A program made the position numbers and the translations under genes. From positions 116,129 through 180,128 of the forward strand of contig CACDVM010000001.1 in NCBI GenBank assembly GCA_902556265.1: DNA of 64,000 nt, in the 5' to 3' direction. Within the stretch, counting starts at the first letter, position 1. Each line of letters begins with the position of its first letter. Positions 37,271 to 46,312 of the stretch are shown here, one piece after another. This DNA comes from an uncultured Pelagibacteraceae bacterium. GTDB taxonomy: Bacteria; Pseudomonadota; Alphaproteobacteria; Pelagibacterales; Pelagibacteraceae. Under the pieces are notes generated by a model that saw only the letters and a list, made by a program, of their open reading frames with translations, was not told where the DNA came from and ran no database searches.

Positions 37271-37936
37271 ATGAAAGAAGTAGTGTTAGATACAGAGACA
37301 ACTGGGCTATCAGTTAAAGATGGCCACCGAATAGTTGAAATTGGATGTATAGAATTAGAGAATTTAATCCCTACTGGTAATAATTTTCACTGTTATCTAA
37401 ATCCTGAAAGAAAAGTCTCAGAGCAAGCGCTTAAAGTACATGGATATACTGATAAATTTTTATCATCCAAAAAAAAATTTAATGAAAAAGCTGACGAATT
37501 CCTTAACTTTATCGGTGAAAAAAAAATTATAATTCATAATGCTGAGTTTGATCTTGGTCATTTAAACAATGAATTAAAAATAATTGGTAAAAAGGGTATT
37601 ACTAATGAAATTGTTGATACATTAATTATAGCCAGGGACAAATTTCCAGGTTCTTCGATAAGTTTGGATGCTTTGTGTAAAAGATATAGAATAGACAACT
37701 CAAAACGAATTCAGCATACAGCTTTGATAGATTGTGAGTTACTTGCAAAAGTTTATATAAATTTAATTGATCAAAAAGAGCCAAAATTAAATTTTCAAGA
37801 TCAAGCAGAAAAAATAATCAATGAAAACAATGACTCAATCCTATATTTTAAAAAAATTATTAAACCATCAGAAGTCGAGATCAAGGAGCACAGGGATTAT
37901 TTAAGTACTAATTTAAAGAAAAATTTTTTTAGTTAA
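37271..37936 (+). CDS. dnaQ: DNA polymerase III epsilon subunit (3'-5' exonuclease)
   Basis: Proofreading subunit of the replicative polymerase. The 221 residues carry the DEDDh exonuclease motifs: VLDTETTGLS (Exo I), HNAEFDLGHLN (Exo II), and HTALIDCELLAKVY (Exo III). The C-terminal stretch after about residue 180 is short. It starts 2 bp after coaE and converges on secB with an 8 bp overlap. Confidence 0.95.
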   Translation: MKEVVLDTETTGLSVKDGHRIVEIGCIELENLIPTGNNFHCYLNPERKVSEQALKVHGYTDKFLSSKKKFNEKADEFLNFIGEKKIIIHNAEFDLGHLNNELKIIGKKGITNEIVDTLIIARDKFPGSSISLDALCKRYRIDNSKRIQHTALIDCELLAKVYINLIDQKEPKLNFQDQAEKIINENNDSILYFKKIIKPSEVEIKEHRDYLSTNLKKNFFS

Positions 37937-38357
37937 AACGTTCATTATAAAGTTTATTAAAATCAATTTTTTTTTCCAGCTTAATATTTTCATGACCTGA
38001 ATTGTGCATAAGATTTAAAAAGGATGCTTCTAATTGAGGATAAATTTTAGTTGGAACTTCACATAGTATGATTTTTTCTAGATCTTTTTTATCTTTTACA
38101 TCATCATCTATTTTTATTATGACTGAATAAATAATTTCAAAATGAGATTTTTTTTCATTGGGTTCTTTATCCTCAAATTTTAAAGTTATATTAACTTCTA
38201 TAAGCTTATTTTTTAAAGCTTTTGAATTAATATCTATGTTCAATTGATATTTAGAAATAGTTTCTTTTACAAATAAATAGGTTTCTATATTCGCTGTTTC
38301 GCTAGAAGCGTCTTTAATAAATTTAGCTAATATTTTAAATTTTTTTGTCATCATCAT
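37929..38357 (-). CDS. secB: Protein-export chaperone SecB
   Basis: A 142-residue chaperone keeping preproteins unfolded for SecA. The pattern KFIKDASSETANIETYLFV resembles the conserved N-terminal SecB core, and CEVPTKIYPQLEAS fits the later conserved region. Three consecutive ATG codons (38357, 38354, 38351) make the exact start uncertain. The start lies inside the fxsA 3' end (23 bp overlap), so coupling is likely. secB beside dnaQ is the usual alphaproteobacterial order. Confidence 0.85.
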   Translation of the reverse strand: MMMTKKFKILAKFIKDASSETANIETYLFVKETISKYQLNIDINSKALKNKLIEVNITLKFEDKEPNEKKSHFEIIYSVIIKIDDDVKDKKDLEKIILCEVPTKIYPQLEASFLNLMHNSGHENIKLEKKIDFNKLYNERFN

Positions 38358-38760
38358 TCTCTATATCTTCAAATTCTCCATCTATGAAATTGTTTTTTTC
38401 AGATTTTTCTTTTTGGATTTTTGAAGAAATTTTTCCAAAAATAATTTTTCTAGTAAAAGGAAATATAATTAAAAACCCGATCACATCAGTTGCGAACCCA
38501 GGAATTATTAATAGTATAGCACCAAAAGCGATAGCAGCGCCTGAAATCATTTCATAAGCCGGTGTTTCGTTTTTAATCATTTGTCTAAATCCAGATCTTA
38601 AGGTGTTAAGACCTTCATATCTTGCATAGACAATGCCGGTTATAGCTGTCACAAAAATTAATAAAATTGTGTTTAAAGCTCCAATTTGTGTCCCAATTTT
38701 TATAAATAAATAAATTTCTAAAATTGGCACTAAAATGATAGATAAAAGAACTGTGTTCAT
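38335..38760 (-). CDS. fxsA: FxsA-family membrane protein
   Basis: A 141-residue cytoplasmic-membrane protein. It has the family core PILEIYLFIKIGTQIGALNTILLI, ARYEGLNTL, and AFGAILLIIPGFATDVIGFLIIFP, with about three hydrophobic helices and a charged C-terminal tail. E. coli FxsA affects phage T7 exclusion by F plasmid; its normal job is unclear. It precedes and overlaps secB. Confidence 0.92.
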   Translation of the reverse strand: MNTVLLSIILVPILEIYLFIKIGTQIGALNTILLIFVTAITGIVYARYEGLNTLRSGFRQMIKNETPAYEMISGAAIAFGAILLIIPGFATDVIGFLIIFPFTRKIIFGKISSKIQKEKSEKNNFIDGEFEDIENDDDKKI

Positions 38761-38819
38761 TTGTCTTTAATGTAATTGCTGGTTGAAATTAATCAACATA
38801 GTAATTAAATTAAGTTTAT

Positions 38820-39416
38820 ATGAATTATAGTTTTGAATATATCGATATTATTTTACTTGCAATGATTGCGGGTTTTATTTTTTTAAGATTGAGAGGAATT
38901 TTAGGCAAAAGAACAGGTTTTAGTGGAAAGGTCCCCCCACAATTTCAAGAAGTTTTAAAGAACATGGGACCTGAGACAGAAATTAAAAAAAATAATAATT
39001 TTGATGAAAGTGCTCAAAAAGAGTTCTTAAAAGGTGCTCAAATAGCCTACGAAACTATAATTACAGATTTTAGTGATAATGATAATAAAATAATAAAAAG
39101 CAAACCACTTCTGAGCAAAAAAATTCATGAACAGTTTGATTTGGCACTTAAAGATAGAAATGATAGAGGACATTTTGCGGAAATTACATTTATAGGAATA
39201 AACTCAGCTGATATTAAAGAACATAAAAAAATAAATAGTATCTTAAAAGTTACTGTAGATTTTGTTGCTGAGGTAATAACTTGCATTAAAGACAAGGATA
39301 AAAAAATTATTTCTGGAAATCCTGATAAAATTAAAAAAATTTATGATACATGGGTTTTTTCAAGAGATACAAGGTCTAGCAATCCTAACTGGCAATTAGT
39401 AGACATTTTAACATAA
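38820..39416 (+). CDS. Tim44-domain membrane-associated protein
   Basis: A 198-residue protein with one N-terminal hydrophobic helix (about 8-27) containing IILLAMIAGFIFLRLRGILG, followed by a Tim44-like domain. The domain (from about residue 55, FLKGAQIAYETIITDF) ends with WVFSRDTRSSNPNWQLVDI. In Caulobacter the homologue TimA is membrane-bound and thought to act at the envelope; mitochondrial Tim44 tethers the import motor. Its place near secB and the origin is conserved in alphaproteobacteria. The Smr-domain gene follows directly. Confidence 0.88.
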   Translation: MNYSFEYIDIILLAMIAGFIFLRLRGILGKRTGFSGKVPPQFQEVLKNMGPETEIKKNNNFDESAQKEFLKGAQIAYETIITDFSDNDNKIIKSKPLLSKKIHEQFDLALKDRNDRGHFAEITFIGINSADIKEHKKINSILKVTVDFVAEVITCIKDKDKKIISGNPDKIKKIYDTWVFSRDTRSSNPNWQLVDILT

Positions 39417-39830
39417 TTGAATAGTAAAATTTCAGATAAAGATAAAAAAGATTGGGAAGAATTTTTATTAAATAAAGATAGTCTTCCAAACAAAGACTTA
39501 AATTTAGTAAAAAAAAAGAAAAAAAATATTATAACTTTTGATTTGCACGGATACTCACTTGATGAAGCAAATAAAAAAATAAGCAATTTAATTCAAGATG
39601 CATACAATGAAAATGTTCATAAATTAGTAATTGTTACTGGAAAGGGGCTTCATTCTGAAAATGAAAAAGATCCTTATGTCTCAAGAGATTTAGGTATTTT
39701 AAAACATTCAGTCCCAGCATTTATCAAAAACAGTAATGAATTAATGAGCATGATTAATGAAATCAAAGATGCTGAAATAGAGGATGGTGGAAGTGGAGCT
39801 TTCTATATTTTTTTAAATAAAAAATTATAA
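39417..39830 (+). CDS. Smr-domain protein
   Basis: A 137-residue protein whose C-terminal two-thirds are an Smr (MutS2 C-terminal-like) domain: [32 protein letters not shown] with the TGxG signature, and a [10 protein letters not shown] end. Smr domains bind or cut nucleic acid, and recent work on homologues links them to ribosome-collision mRNA cleavage; whether this one cleaves is unknown. The start is TTG at 39417, directly after the Tim44-gene stop; no nearby ATG gives the full domain. Confidence 0.85.
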   Translation: MNSKISDKDKKDWEEFLLNKDSLPNKDLNLVKKKKKNIITFDLHGYSLDEANKKISNLIQDAYNENVHKLVIVTGKGLHSENEKDPYVSRDLGILKHSVPAFIKNSNELMSMINEIKDAEIEDGGSGAFYIFLNKKL

Positions 39831-41198
39831 AATAAATTTAGATAGGTCAGTATCCTTTACTAAATTATCTAAATTTTTATTTATATATTCTTTATTAATT
39901 GTTATCTTTTCTCCAGAACGATCAGTAGCTGTAAAACTTATTTCGTCTAAAATCTTTTCAATAATTGTGTGTAACCTTCTCGCTCCAATATTCTCTACAG
40001 TCGCATTAACCTCTGAAGCGATACTAGCTATCGTATCAATTCCATCTTCAGAAAATTCAAGATCAACATTTTCAGTTTTTAAAAGTGCCACATATTGTTT
40101 TATTAAACTAAAGTCAGGTTCTTTTAGTATTCTTTTAAAATCTTCACTTGTCAAAGCTTCGAGTTCTACTCTTATAGGAAGTCTTCCTTGTAATTCTGGA
40201 AGTAAATCTGAGGGTTTTGCAAGCTGAAAGGCTCCCGATGCAATAAACAAAATATGATCTGTCTTTATTGGTCCATACTTAGTATTTACAGTTGTACCTT
40301 CAATTAAAGGCAATAAATCTCTTTGTACACCTTCTCTAGATACATCTCCCCCAACTCTATCAGTTCTTCCAGATATTTTATCAATCTCATCTAAAAAAAC
40401 TATTCCGTTATTTTCAGTAGAAATTTTTGCTGCTTTGATGATTTTATCTTGTTCAATTAATTTATCAGACTCATCATTAATTAAAATTTCATGAGACTCT
40501 TTAACAGACATTTTTTTCTTTTTTTCTTTAGCGCCCATAGATTTTCCAAGCATTTCTCCAATATTTATCATTCCAACGTTGGCACCAGGCATACCTGGAA
40601 TTTCAAAAGAAGTATTATTTCCACCAGTTTCACTAACTGCTATTTCGATCTCGTTATCATCCAAATCTCCACTTCTAAGGCGTTTTCTAAAACTTTCTCT
40701 TGTTGCCATACTTGCTTTTTTACCTACTAAAGCATCTAAGACTTTTTCTTCAGCAAGTTTTTGAGCTTGAGCATAAACTTCTTTTCTTTTTTTTATTTTT
40801 TCCATTGAAATAGCTATTTCAATTAAATCTCTCACAATTTGTTCTACATCTCTTCCGACGTATCCAACTTCTGTGAATCTTGTAGCCTCTACTTTTACAA
40901 AAGGAGCCTCAGCTAATTTTGAGAGTCTTCTTGATATTTCAGTTTTACCAACACCAGTCGGCCCAATCATTAAAATATTTTTTGGTAATACCTCATTTTT
41001 CATTTCACCTTTTAAAGCTTGTCTTCTCCATCTATTCCTCAAAGCTACTGCAACTGCCTTTTTGGCTTTATTTTGCCCAACAACAAAACGATCAAGTTCA
41101 GAGACTATTTCTCTTGGTGATAATGAACTTACCAAAGATTCATTTTCATTATTTTTTTTATCTTTTGGAACAAGTGGTGTTACGTTTGATTTTTCCAT
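39825..41198 (-). CDS. hslU: HslU ATPase subunit of the HslUV protease
   Basis: AAA+ unfoldase that feeds substrates to HslV. The 457 residues show [28 protein letters not shown] sequence at the N-terminus, Walker [10 protein letters not shown] near residue 80, the [13 protein letters not shown] pore segment, Walker [10 protein letters not shown], and the terminal LSKFIL that docks into HslV. Its start abuts the hslV stop (shared base 41198). It converges on the Smr gene with a 6 bp overlap. Confidence 0.97.
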   Translation of the reverse strand: MEKSNVTPLVPKDKKNNENESLVSSLSPREIVSELDRFVVGQNKAKKAVAVALRNRWRRQALKGEMKNEVLPKNILMIGPTGVGKTEISRRLSKLAEAPFVKVEATRFTEVGYVGRDVEQIVRDLIEIAISMEKIKKRKEVYAQAQKLAEEKVLDALVGKKASMATRESFRKRLRSGDLDDNEIEIAVSETGGNNTSFEIPGMPGANVGMINIGEMLGKSMGAKEKKKKMSVKESHEILINDESDKLIEQDKIIKAAKISTENNGIVFLDEIDKISGRTDRVGGDVSREGVQRDLLPLIEGTTVNTKYGPIKTDHILFIASGAFQLAKPSDLLPELQGRLPIRVELEALTSEDFKRILKEPDFSLIKQYVALLKTENVDLEFSEDGIDTIASIASEVNATVENIGARRLHTIIEKILDEISFTATDRSGEKITINKEYINKNLDNLVKDTDLSKFIL

Positions 41199-41713
41199 TA
41201 TATTTTTTCAATTTTAATATTATTATTTGTAAAAACACAAATCTCTGAAGCAACTTCAATTGCTTTTTTTGCTACTTGCTCAGCACTCATATCGGTATTC
41301 ATTAAAACTTTTCCTGCAGCTAAAGCATAATTTCCACCAGAACCAATTCCAATAACATCACCTTCTGGCTCTAAAACATCTCCAGTACCAGAAATTATAT
41401 AACTATTTTCTTTATCCCCAATTGCCATTAAAGCCTCAAGTCTTCTTAGATATTTATCGGTTCTCCAATCTTTAGCTAGTTCAACAGCAGCACGAGATAA
41501 GTTACCAGCATGTTTTTCAATTTTAGCTTCTAATCTTTCAAATAAAGTTAAAGCGTCAGCTGTTGATCCAGCAAAACCTGCTACTACGTCTCTTTTTTCA
41601 ATTTTCCTGACTTTTGATGCTGTGCTTTTGACAACAGTATTTCCCATACTTACCTGACCATCACCAGCAACTACCACCTCATTATTTTTTCTAATTAATA
41701 CTATTGTAGTCAT
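41198..41713 (-). CDS. hslV: HslV peptidase subunit
   Basis: Proteasome-like threonine peptidase. The 171 residues begin [11 protein letters not shown], with the N-terminal catalytic threonine exposed after Met removal, then [16 protein letters not shown] and the [13 protein letters not shown] region. It is the first gene of hslVU and diverges from the histidine operon across 92 bp to the hisB start, a common alphaproteobacterial arrangement. Confidence 0.97.
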   Translation of the reverse strand: MTTIVLIRKNNEVVVAGDGQVSMGNTVVKSTASKVRKIEKRDVVAGFAGSTADALTLFERLEAKIEKHAGNLSRAAVELAKDWRTDKYLRRLEALMAIGDKENSYIISGTGDVLEPEGDVIGIGSGGNYALAAGKVLMNTDMSAEQVAKKAIEVASEICVFTNNNIKIEKI

Positions 41714-41805
41714 AATCTATAAATGGACACTAAATTTAATAGTTCAAGCCCAGGTTTAGTATTATTGCCATAATTGAATAATATATGTATATCTATTTTT
41801 TAATT

Positions 41806-42396
41806 ATGAAGCGTAAAGGCAAAATTAGTAGAAAAACTAAAGAGACTAGCATTAGTGTTGATTTAAATATTGATGGTAAAGGTAAATACAAAATTGACAC
41901 AGGAATAGGTTTTCTCAACCATATGCTTGAACAATTATCAAAGCATTCTTCAATAGATATGAATATAAAAGCCAATGGAGATACACATATTGATTTACAT
42001 CACACAACTGAAGATACGGGTATTGCAATAGGAGAAGCATTAAAAAAGGCATCTAAAAAGTTTGTTGGTATAAGAAGATATGCTCACGCAATGATTCCTA
42101 TGGATGAAACATTAACACGTGTTGCAATTGATGTATCAAACAGACCTTATTTAATATGGAAGGTAAACCTTAAAGTAGAAAAGCTTGGTGAAATGGATAC
42201 TGAATTATTTAAAGAATGGTTTCAAGCTTTTTCACAAGCAGCCGGAATTACCTTACATGTTGAAAATATTTATGGTGATAATAGTCACCACATTATTGAA
42301 TCTTGCTTTAAAGGATTAGCAAGATCTTTAAGAACTGCATTGGAAATGGACCCAAGGAATAAAAAAACAATTCCTTCTACTAAAGGTTCTTTATAA
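41806..42396 (+). CDS. hisB: Imidazoleglycerol-phosphate dehydratase
   Basis: Sixth step of histidine synthesis (manganese enzyme). I chose ATG at 41806 ([18 protein letters not shown]), giving 196 residues, the usual length for the monofunctional form; seven upstream residues would be possible from 41785 but are hydrophobic and untypical. Metal-binding histidines are seen in [26 protein letters not shown] and NSHHIIES. It is first in the his operon and 5 bp before hisH. Confidence 0.96.
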   Translation: MKRKGKISRKTKETSISVDLNIDGKGKYKIDTGIGFLNHMLEQLSKHSSIDMNIKANGDTHIDLHHTTEDTGIAIGEALKKASKKFVGIRRYAHAMIPMDETLTRVAIDVSNRPYLIWKVNLKVEKLGEMDTELFKEWFQAFSQAAGITLHVENIYGDNSHHIIESCFKGLARSLRTALEMDPRNKKTIPSTKGSL

Positions 42397-42401
42397 GTTT
42401 A

Positions 42402-43028
42402 ATGAACGTTACAATTGTTGACTATAATTCGGGCAATATTAGCTCGGTGATAAACTCTTTTAAAGAGGTTGCTCAAGATAAAGTTAATATCGAAGTTACT
42501 TCTGATTTAAATAAAATTAAATCAAGTGATAAAGTAGTTTTGCCTGGTCAGGGCTCATTTAAAAGTTGTGTAGATGCCTTGAATAAAATCAATGGTCTTA
42601 TCAATACTCTAAATGAATTTGCAATAACTAATAAAAAACCTCTTCTCGGGATTTGTGTCGGCTTACAAATGTTTGCTGATATTGGTTACGAAGAAACTGA
42701 AACAAAAGGTTTAGGATGGATTGCAGGAAAGGTTTCGAAAATTGATAACCAAAATGGAAAATTTAAACTTCCTCATATTGGTTGGAATCAGATTAATATA
42801 GTTAAGAACAGCAAGATTTTCCAAAATATAGAAAATAATTCACACATGTATTTCGTACATAGTTATGAATTTATACCAAATGATAAAAATGTAGTTTCAG
42901 CAACAACCGATTATTCATCAAATATTGTTTGTTCTGTTGAAAAAGAAAATATTTTTGGAACCCAATTTCATCCAGAAAAGAGTGATAAGATAGGACTTAA
43001 AATAATTGATAATTTTATAAATTTGTAA
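42402..43028 (+). CDS. hisH: Imidazole glycerol phosphate synthase, glutaminase subunit
   Basis: Class I glutamine amidotransferase delivering ammonia to HisF. The 208 residues begin VTIVDYNSGNISSV. The nucleophile cysteine lies in LLGICVGLQMF, and the catalytic His-Glu pair in TQFHPEKS near the C-terminus. It follows hisB by 5 bp and precedes hisA by 1 bp. Confidence 0.96.
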   Translation: MNVTIVDYNSGNISSVINSFKEVAQDKVNIEVTSDLNKIKSSDKVVLPGQGSFKSCVDALNKINGLINTLNEFAITNKKPLLGICVGLQMFADIGYEETETKGLGWIAGKVSKIDNQNGKFKLPHIGWNQINIVKNSKIFQNIENNSHMYFVHSYEFIPNDKNVVSATTDYSSNIVCSVEKENIFGTQFHPEKSDKIGLKIIDNFINL

Positions 43029-43029
43029 A

Positions 43030-43746
43030 ATGAAAATATTTCCTGCAATAGATATTAAAGATAAAAAGTGTGTAAGATTAGTTAAAGGAGATTTTGATAA
43101 AAAGACCGAGTATGAATTGTCTCCAATTGAACAAGCAGGAAAATATAAAGATCATGGATTTAAAAATTTACACATAGTTGATTTAGATGGTGCTTTAACT
43201 GGCGAAACAGTCAATCTAAATATTATCAAAGATATAGTTGGTAAATTTAATTTAAAGGTTGAGGTAGGTGGCGGTATTAGAAATCCTGATAGTATTCAAA
43301 AATATATTGATACAGGTGTTGAGAAAGTTATTCTAGGGAGTGCTGCTATTAAAAATAAAAATTTTTTAAAAGAAGCATGTGAAAAATTTCCAAATAAAAT
43401 TGCCCTAGGTTTAGATGCTAAAGATGGGTATCTGTCAGTATCAGGATGGAAAGAAAGCTCTAATCAATTAACTTTAGATTATTTGAAAGAAGTTAACGAC
43501 TATGGTGTTAGTAGATTGATTTACACTGATATTAATAGAGATGGCATGAAACAAAGCCCAAATTTTGATGAGACAATAAAAATTGGGGAGATATCAAATT
43601 GTCCAGTGCTTGTATCAGGTGGAGTTTCATCAATAGATGACATTAAGAAAGCTAAAACTTTAAAAAATATTGAAGGTATAATAGTAGGAAAAGCTATTTA
43701 TGATGGCGATATTAAACTTGATGAATTAGCAAGAGAACTAGATTGA
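43030..43746 (+). CDS. hisA: HisA isomerase (phosphoribosylformimino-AICAR-phosphate isomerase)
   Basis: Fourth step of histidine synthesis, a TIM-barrel Amadori isomerase. The 238 residues show FPAIDIKDKKCVRLVKGDF, HIVDLDGALTG, EVGGGIRNPDSI, and the second phosphate site VSGGVSSIDDI. The catalytic aspartates lie at the start (AIDI) and in YTDINRDGM. It precedes the 44-residue ORF. Confidence 0.96.
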   Translation: MKIFPAIDIKDKKCVRLVKGDFDKKTEYELSPIEQAGKYKDHGFKNLHIVDLDGALTGETVNLNIIKDIVGKFNLKVEVGGGIRNPDSIQKYIDTGVEKVILGSAAIKNKNFLKEACEKFPNKIALGLDAKDGYLSVSGWKESSNQLTLDYLKEVNDYGVSRLIYTDINRDGMKQSPNFDETIKIGEISNCPVLVSGGVSSIDDIKKAKTLKNIEGIIVGKAIYDGDIKLDELARELD

Positions 43747-43749
43747 ATT

Positions 43750-43884
43750 ATGGTTGCAAAAATATCTACAATAAAAAGAAAAATTAAAAATGGAGACAAG
43801 CTTGGCTTTTCTGAAAGAGCGAAAGCAGTGAACAAAGGTTTGTTACCCAGTAAAGCAAAAAAAAGGAAAAATGTTAAAAAATAG
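43750..43884 (+). CDS. Small basic protein of the his operon, unknown
   Basis: A 44-residue ORF between hisA and hisF that begins [20 protein letters not shown] and ends in a lysine/arginine run ([10 protein letters not shown]). About one third of its residues are K or R. It starts 3 bp after the hisA stop, and its last 14 bases overlap the hisF start in another frame. I recognise no family. The position within a packed operon argues for translation, but it could be a leader-like spacer with a chance ORF. Confidence 0.5.
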   Translation: MVAKISTIKRKIKNGDKLGFSERAKAVNKGLLPSKAKKRKNVKK

Positions 43885-44626
43885 AATCATACCTTGCTTG
43901 GATGTAAAAAACGGTCGTGTAGTTAAAGGTATCAACTTTGTGGATTTAAAAGATGCAGGTGATCCTGTGGAACAAGCTAAAATCTATAGTGATGGTGGAG
44001 CAGATGAAATTTGTTTTTTAGATATTACAGCTTCTAATGAAAATAGAGATATCATTTATGATGTTATAGAAAAAACTTCGAAGAAATGTTTTGTTCCTTT
44101 GACTGTAGGTGGTGGAATTAGAAGTGTGGATGATATTAATAAATTACTTAATTGCGGTGCTGATAAAGTTTCAATCAATACTGCGGCAGTTGAAAACTCA
44201 AAAGTAGTTATAGATAGTTCGAAAAAGTTTGGTTCTCAATGTATTGTTGTTGCAATAGATGCTAAGAAGAATGGAAATAAATGGGAAGTATTTACTCACG
44301 GCGGAAGAAATAACAGTGGCATTGATGTATTGAATTATGCAAAACAAATGGAAGAAAATGGGGCTGGAGAGTTACTAGTTACTTCAATGGATAGAGATGG
44401 GACACAACTTGGTTATGATATTGATTTAATGTCAAAAATTTCGTCTAAAGTAAATATACCTGTAATTGCATCTGGTGGTGTAGGTAACTTAGATCATCTT
44501 GTAGATGGAATTAAGTTAGGAAAAGCTAGTGCAGTTTTGGCAGCTTCAATATTCCATTATGGAAAACACTCAATAAAAGAAGCTAAGGATTATTTGGACT
44601 CAAAAGGAATACCTGTTAGAATTTAA
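43871..44626 (+). CDS. hisF: Imidazole glycerol phosphate synthase, cyclase subunit
   Basis: Fifth step of histidine synthesis: uses ammonia from HisH to form IGP and AICAR. The 251 residues begin [17 protein letters not shown], then show [22 protein letters not shown], catalytic aspartates in CLDV and SMDRDGT, and [11 protein letters not shown]. The start overlaps the 44-residue ORF by 14 bp. Confidence 0.97.
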   Translation: MLKNRIIPCLDVKNGRVVKGINFVDLKDAGDPVEQAKIYSDGGADEICFLDITASNENRDIIYDVIEKTSKKCFVPLTVGGGIRSVDDINKLLNCGADKVSINTAAVENSKVVIDSSKKFGSQCIVVAIDAKKNGNKWEVFTHGGRNNSGIDVLNYAKQMEENGAGELLVTSMDRDGTQLGYDIDLMSKISSKVNIPVIASGGVGNLDHLVDGIKLGKASAVLAASIFHYGKHSIKEAKDYLDSKGIPVRI

Positions 44627-44627
44627 T

Positions 44628-44900
44628 ATGCTTAATACTTTAGAAAGTTTATTTAATCTTGCAAGAGAACGAAAAAAATCTCCTGTAGATAGCTCTTATA
44701 CAAATAAATTACTCAGTGATAAATCTTTAAGTAAAGCAAAGGTTTTAGAGGAAGTTAATGAACTTGTAGAGGCAGTTGAAAACAATTCTAATAAAATACA
44801 TGAAGCAGCAGACGTTTTTTACCACTTGATTATGTACTTAGAGGCAAATAATATTAAGATTGAAGACGTAATGACTGAGCTAAACAATAGAAAAAAATGA
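44628..44900 (+). CDS. hisE: Phosphoribosyl-ATP pyrophosphatase
   Basis: Second step of histidine synthesis. The 90-residue all-helical protein has the metal-binding pattern EEVNELVEAVENN followed by HEAADVFYHLIMYLEAN, typical of HisE/MazG-like enzymes. It begins 1 bp after hisF and overlaps hinT by 4 bp (ATGA). hisI, hisG, hisD and hisC are not in the window. Confidence 0.94.
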   Translation: MLNTLESLFNLARERKKSPVDSSYTNKLLSDKSLSKAKVLEEVNELVEAVENNSNKIHEAADVFYHLIMYLEANNIKIEDVMTELNNRKK

Positions 44901-45262
44901 GTTACGATGAAAATAATATTTTCGCAAAAATTTTAAGAGGAGAAATACCTTGTAAAAAAATTTATGAGGATGATTTTGTACTCTCGTTTTTTGATATTAA
45001 TCCGCAAAAAAAAATCCATGCGCTAGTTATACCAAAAGGTAAATACGTGGATCTAGATGACTTCAGTGTGAATGCATCATCAGTTGAAATAGTAGGATTA
45101 TTAAAAGGAATTAATAAAGTTGCTAAAAAACTTGAGATATCGGTTGATACTGGAAAGGGATATAGAGCTTTAGCTAATATTAGTGAGCATGGAGGCCAAG
45201 AAGTACCTCACTTACACTTTCATTTGTTTGGAGGTGAAAAGGTTGGCAAAATGGTTCAGTGA
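44897..45262 (+). CDS. hinT: HIT-family nucleotide phosphoramidase (HinT)
   Basis: A 121-residue histidine-triad hydrolase of AMP-lysine-type phosphoramidates. The N-terminus NIFAKILRGEIPCKKIYEDD and the catalytic triad HLHFHLFGG near residue 107 identify it. It sits at the end of the histidine operon and overlaps hisE and the acetyltransferase by 4 bp each. Confidence 0.95.
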   Translation: MSYDENNIFAKILRGEIPCKKIYEDDFVLSFFDINPQKKIHALVIPKGKYVDLDDFSVNASSVEIVGLLKGINKVAKKLEISVDTGKGYRALANISEHGGQEVPHLHFHLFGGEKVGKMVQ

Positions 45263-45762
45263 ACAAAAAAATTGAAAGAAATTATTTAGAAATTAAGTCG
45301 CTAAAAGATTTAAATATTCCCAATACATTTCCAGAAGATTATATAGTAAAACTTATTGAACCCAAAGATTTTCAGCTTAATAAATTTTTTTATAAAAATA
45401 TTGGTAAAAAACATCATTGGGTAGATCGTCTTACTTGGAGTGAAGAAGAATGGATTCGATATACGTCTGATGAAAAAGTAAAAACTTATGTTTTAGAAAA
45501 AAATGAAGATTTAGTAGGATATTTTGAGCTTATTACACATGATGACAAAAATGAAGTTGAAATAGCTTATCTTGGATTACTCGAGGAATATCAAAACCGC
45601 AAATTAGGATCTTTTCTTTTATCATCCGCAATTAAAAAATCATTTTTGAATGAAACAAAGCGTGTATGGGTACATACTTGCTCCTTAGATCATAAAAATG
45701 CTTTATCAAATTATGTTGCTCGGGGTATGAAAATTTTTAAAAAAGAAACATTGGTAATCTGA
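45259..45762 (+). CDS. GNAT-family acetyltransferase
   Basis: A 167-residue putative N-acetyltransferase. The acetyl-CoA region reads IAYLGLLEEYQNRKLGSFLLSSAI, matching the R/Q-x-x-G-x-G/A pattern loosely, followed by WVHTCSLDHKNALSNYVARGM. The substrate is unknown. It starts at GTG 45259 inside the hinT stop (GTGA), so it is coupled to hinT. It converges on lolA with a 1 bp gap. Confidence 0.85.
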   Translation: MNKKIERNYLEIKSLKDLNIPNTFPEDYIVKLIEPKDFQLNKFFYKNIGKKHHWVDRLTWSEEEWIRYTSDEKVKTYVLEKNEDLVGYFELITHDDKNEVEIAYLGLLEEYQNRKLGSFLLSSAIKKSFLNETKRVWVHTCSLDHKNALSNYVARGMKIFKKETLVI

Positions 45763-45763
45763 A

Positions 45764-46312
45764 TTAATTTTGTCTCGGAATAATAAAAATATTTTCCTCT
45801 AATTTTCGGTTTTTAACAATCGAATAAAGGTAAGTAATACTTAAATTTTGATAAATATCTAATGTTTGCCAGCCAATTAAATTATAATTTTTTTTATCAA
45901 AAAAAATATTTATTTCATTATCATTTTCTATAAATTTAAAATTTATAAATTTATTTTCAATAATTCTTTCTTCTAAATTTTTAATTTTTTTAATTAAAAA
46001 CTTTTTATCTAATATTAAATTCAATGGTGTTTTTTCTAACGGATATAAATAATAGCTAGTTATGGTTTTTATTACTAATGATTTGCCATTTGAAATTAAA
46101 ACCTTTTGATTTTTTAAATTATATTTACAATTAACTTTCTTTGGATATTGTATCGTACATTTTCCATTTTCTTTTTTCCCATTCACACTTTGCTCAAAAT
46201 TAAAAGATATATTATCAATAACTTCTAAGTTTTTAATTATATTTTGTTTATTAGAAGCTAGAGTCTTTGTGCAAAAAAAAAATAATAATAATATTAAAAA
46301 AAAGTTTTTCAT
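45764..46312 (-). CDS. lolA: Outer-membrane lipoprotein carrier LolA
   Basis: A 182-residue periplasmic carrier that shuttles lipoproteins to the outer membrane. The signal peptide is short and hydrophobic (FFLILLLFFFCTKTLA). Family patterns are ISFNFEQSVNG, KENGKCTIQYPKKVN and the later DKKNYNLIGWQTLDIYQN. Identity is modest but the ftsK-lolA order is standard in alphaproteobacteria. It shares base 46312 with the ftsK stop. Confidence 0.87.
   Translation of the reverse strand: MKNFFLILLLFFFCTKTLASNKQNIIKNLEVIDNISFNFEQSVNGKKENGKCTIQYPKKVNCKYNLKNQKVLISNGKSLVIKTITSYYLYPLEKTPLNLILDKKFLIKKIKNLEERIIENKFINFKFIENDNEINIFFDKKNYNLIGWQTLDIYQNLSITYLYSIVKNRKLEENIFIIPRQN

Noticed and set aside
40491..41248. 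Several overlapping open frames antisense to hslU and hslV
   Set aside because: Both hslU and hslV are intact and canonical; the opposite-strand frames are compositional shadows.
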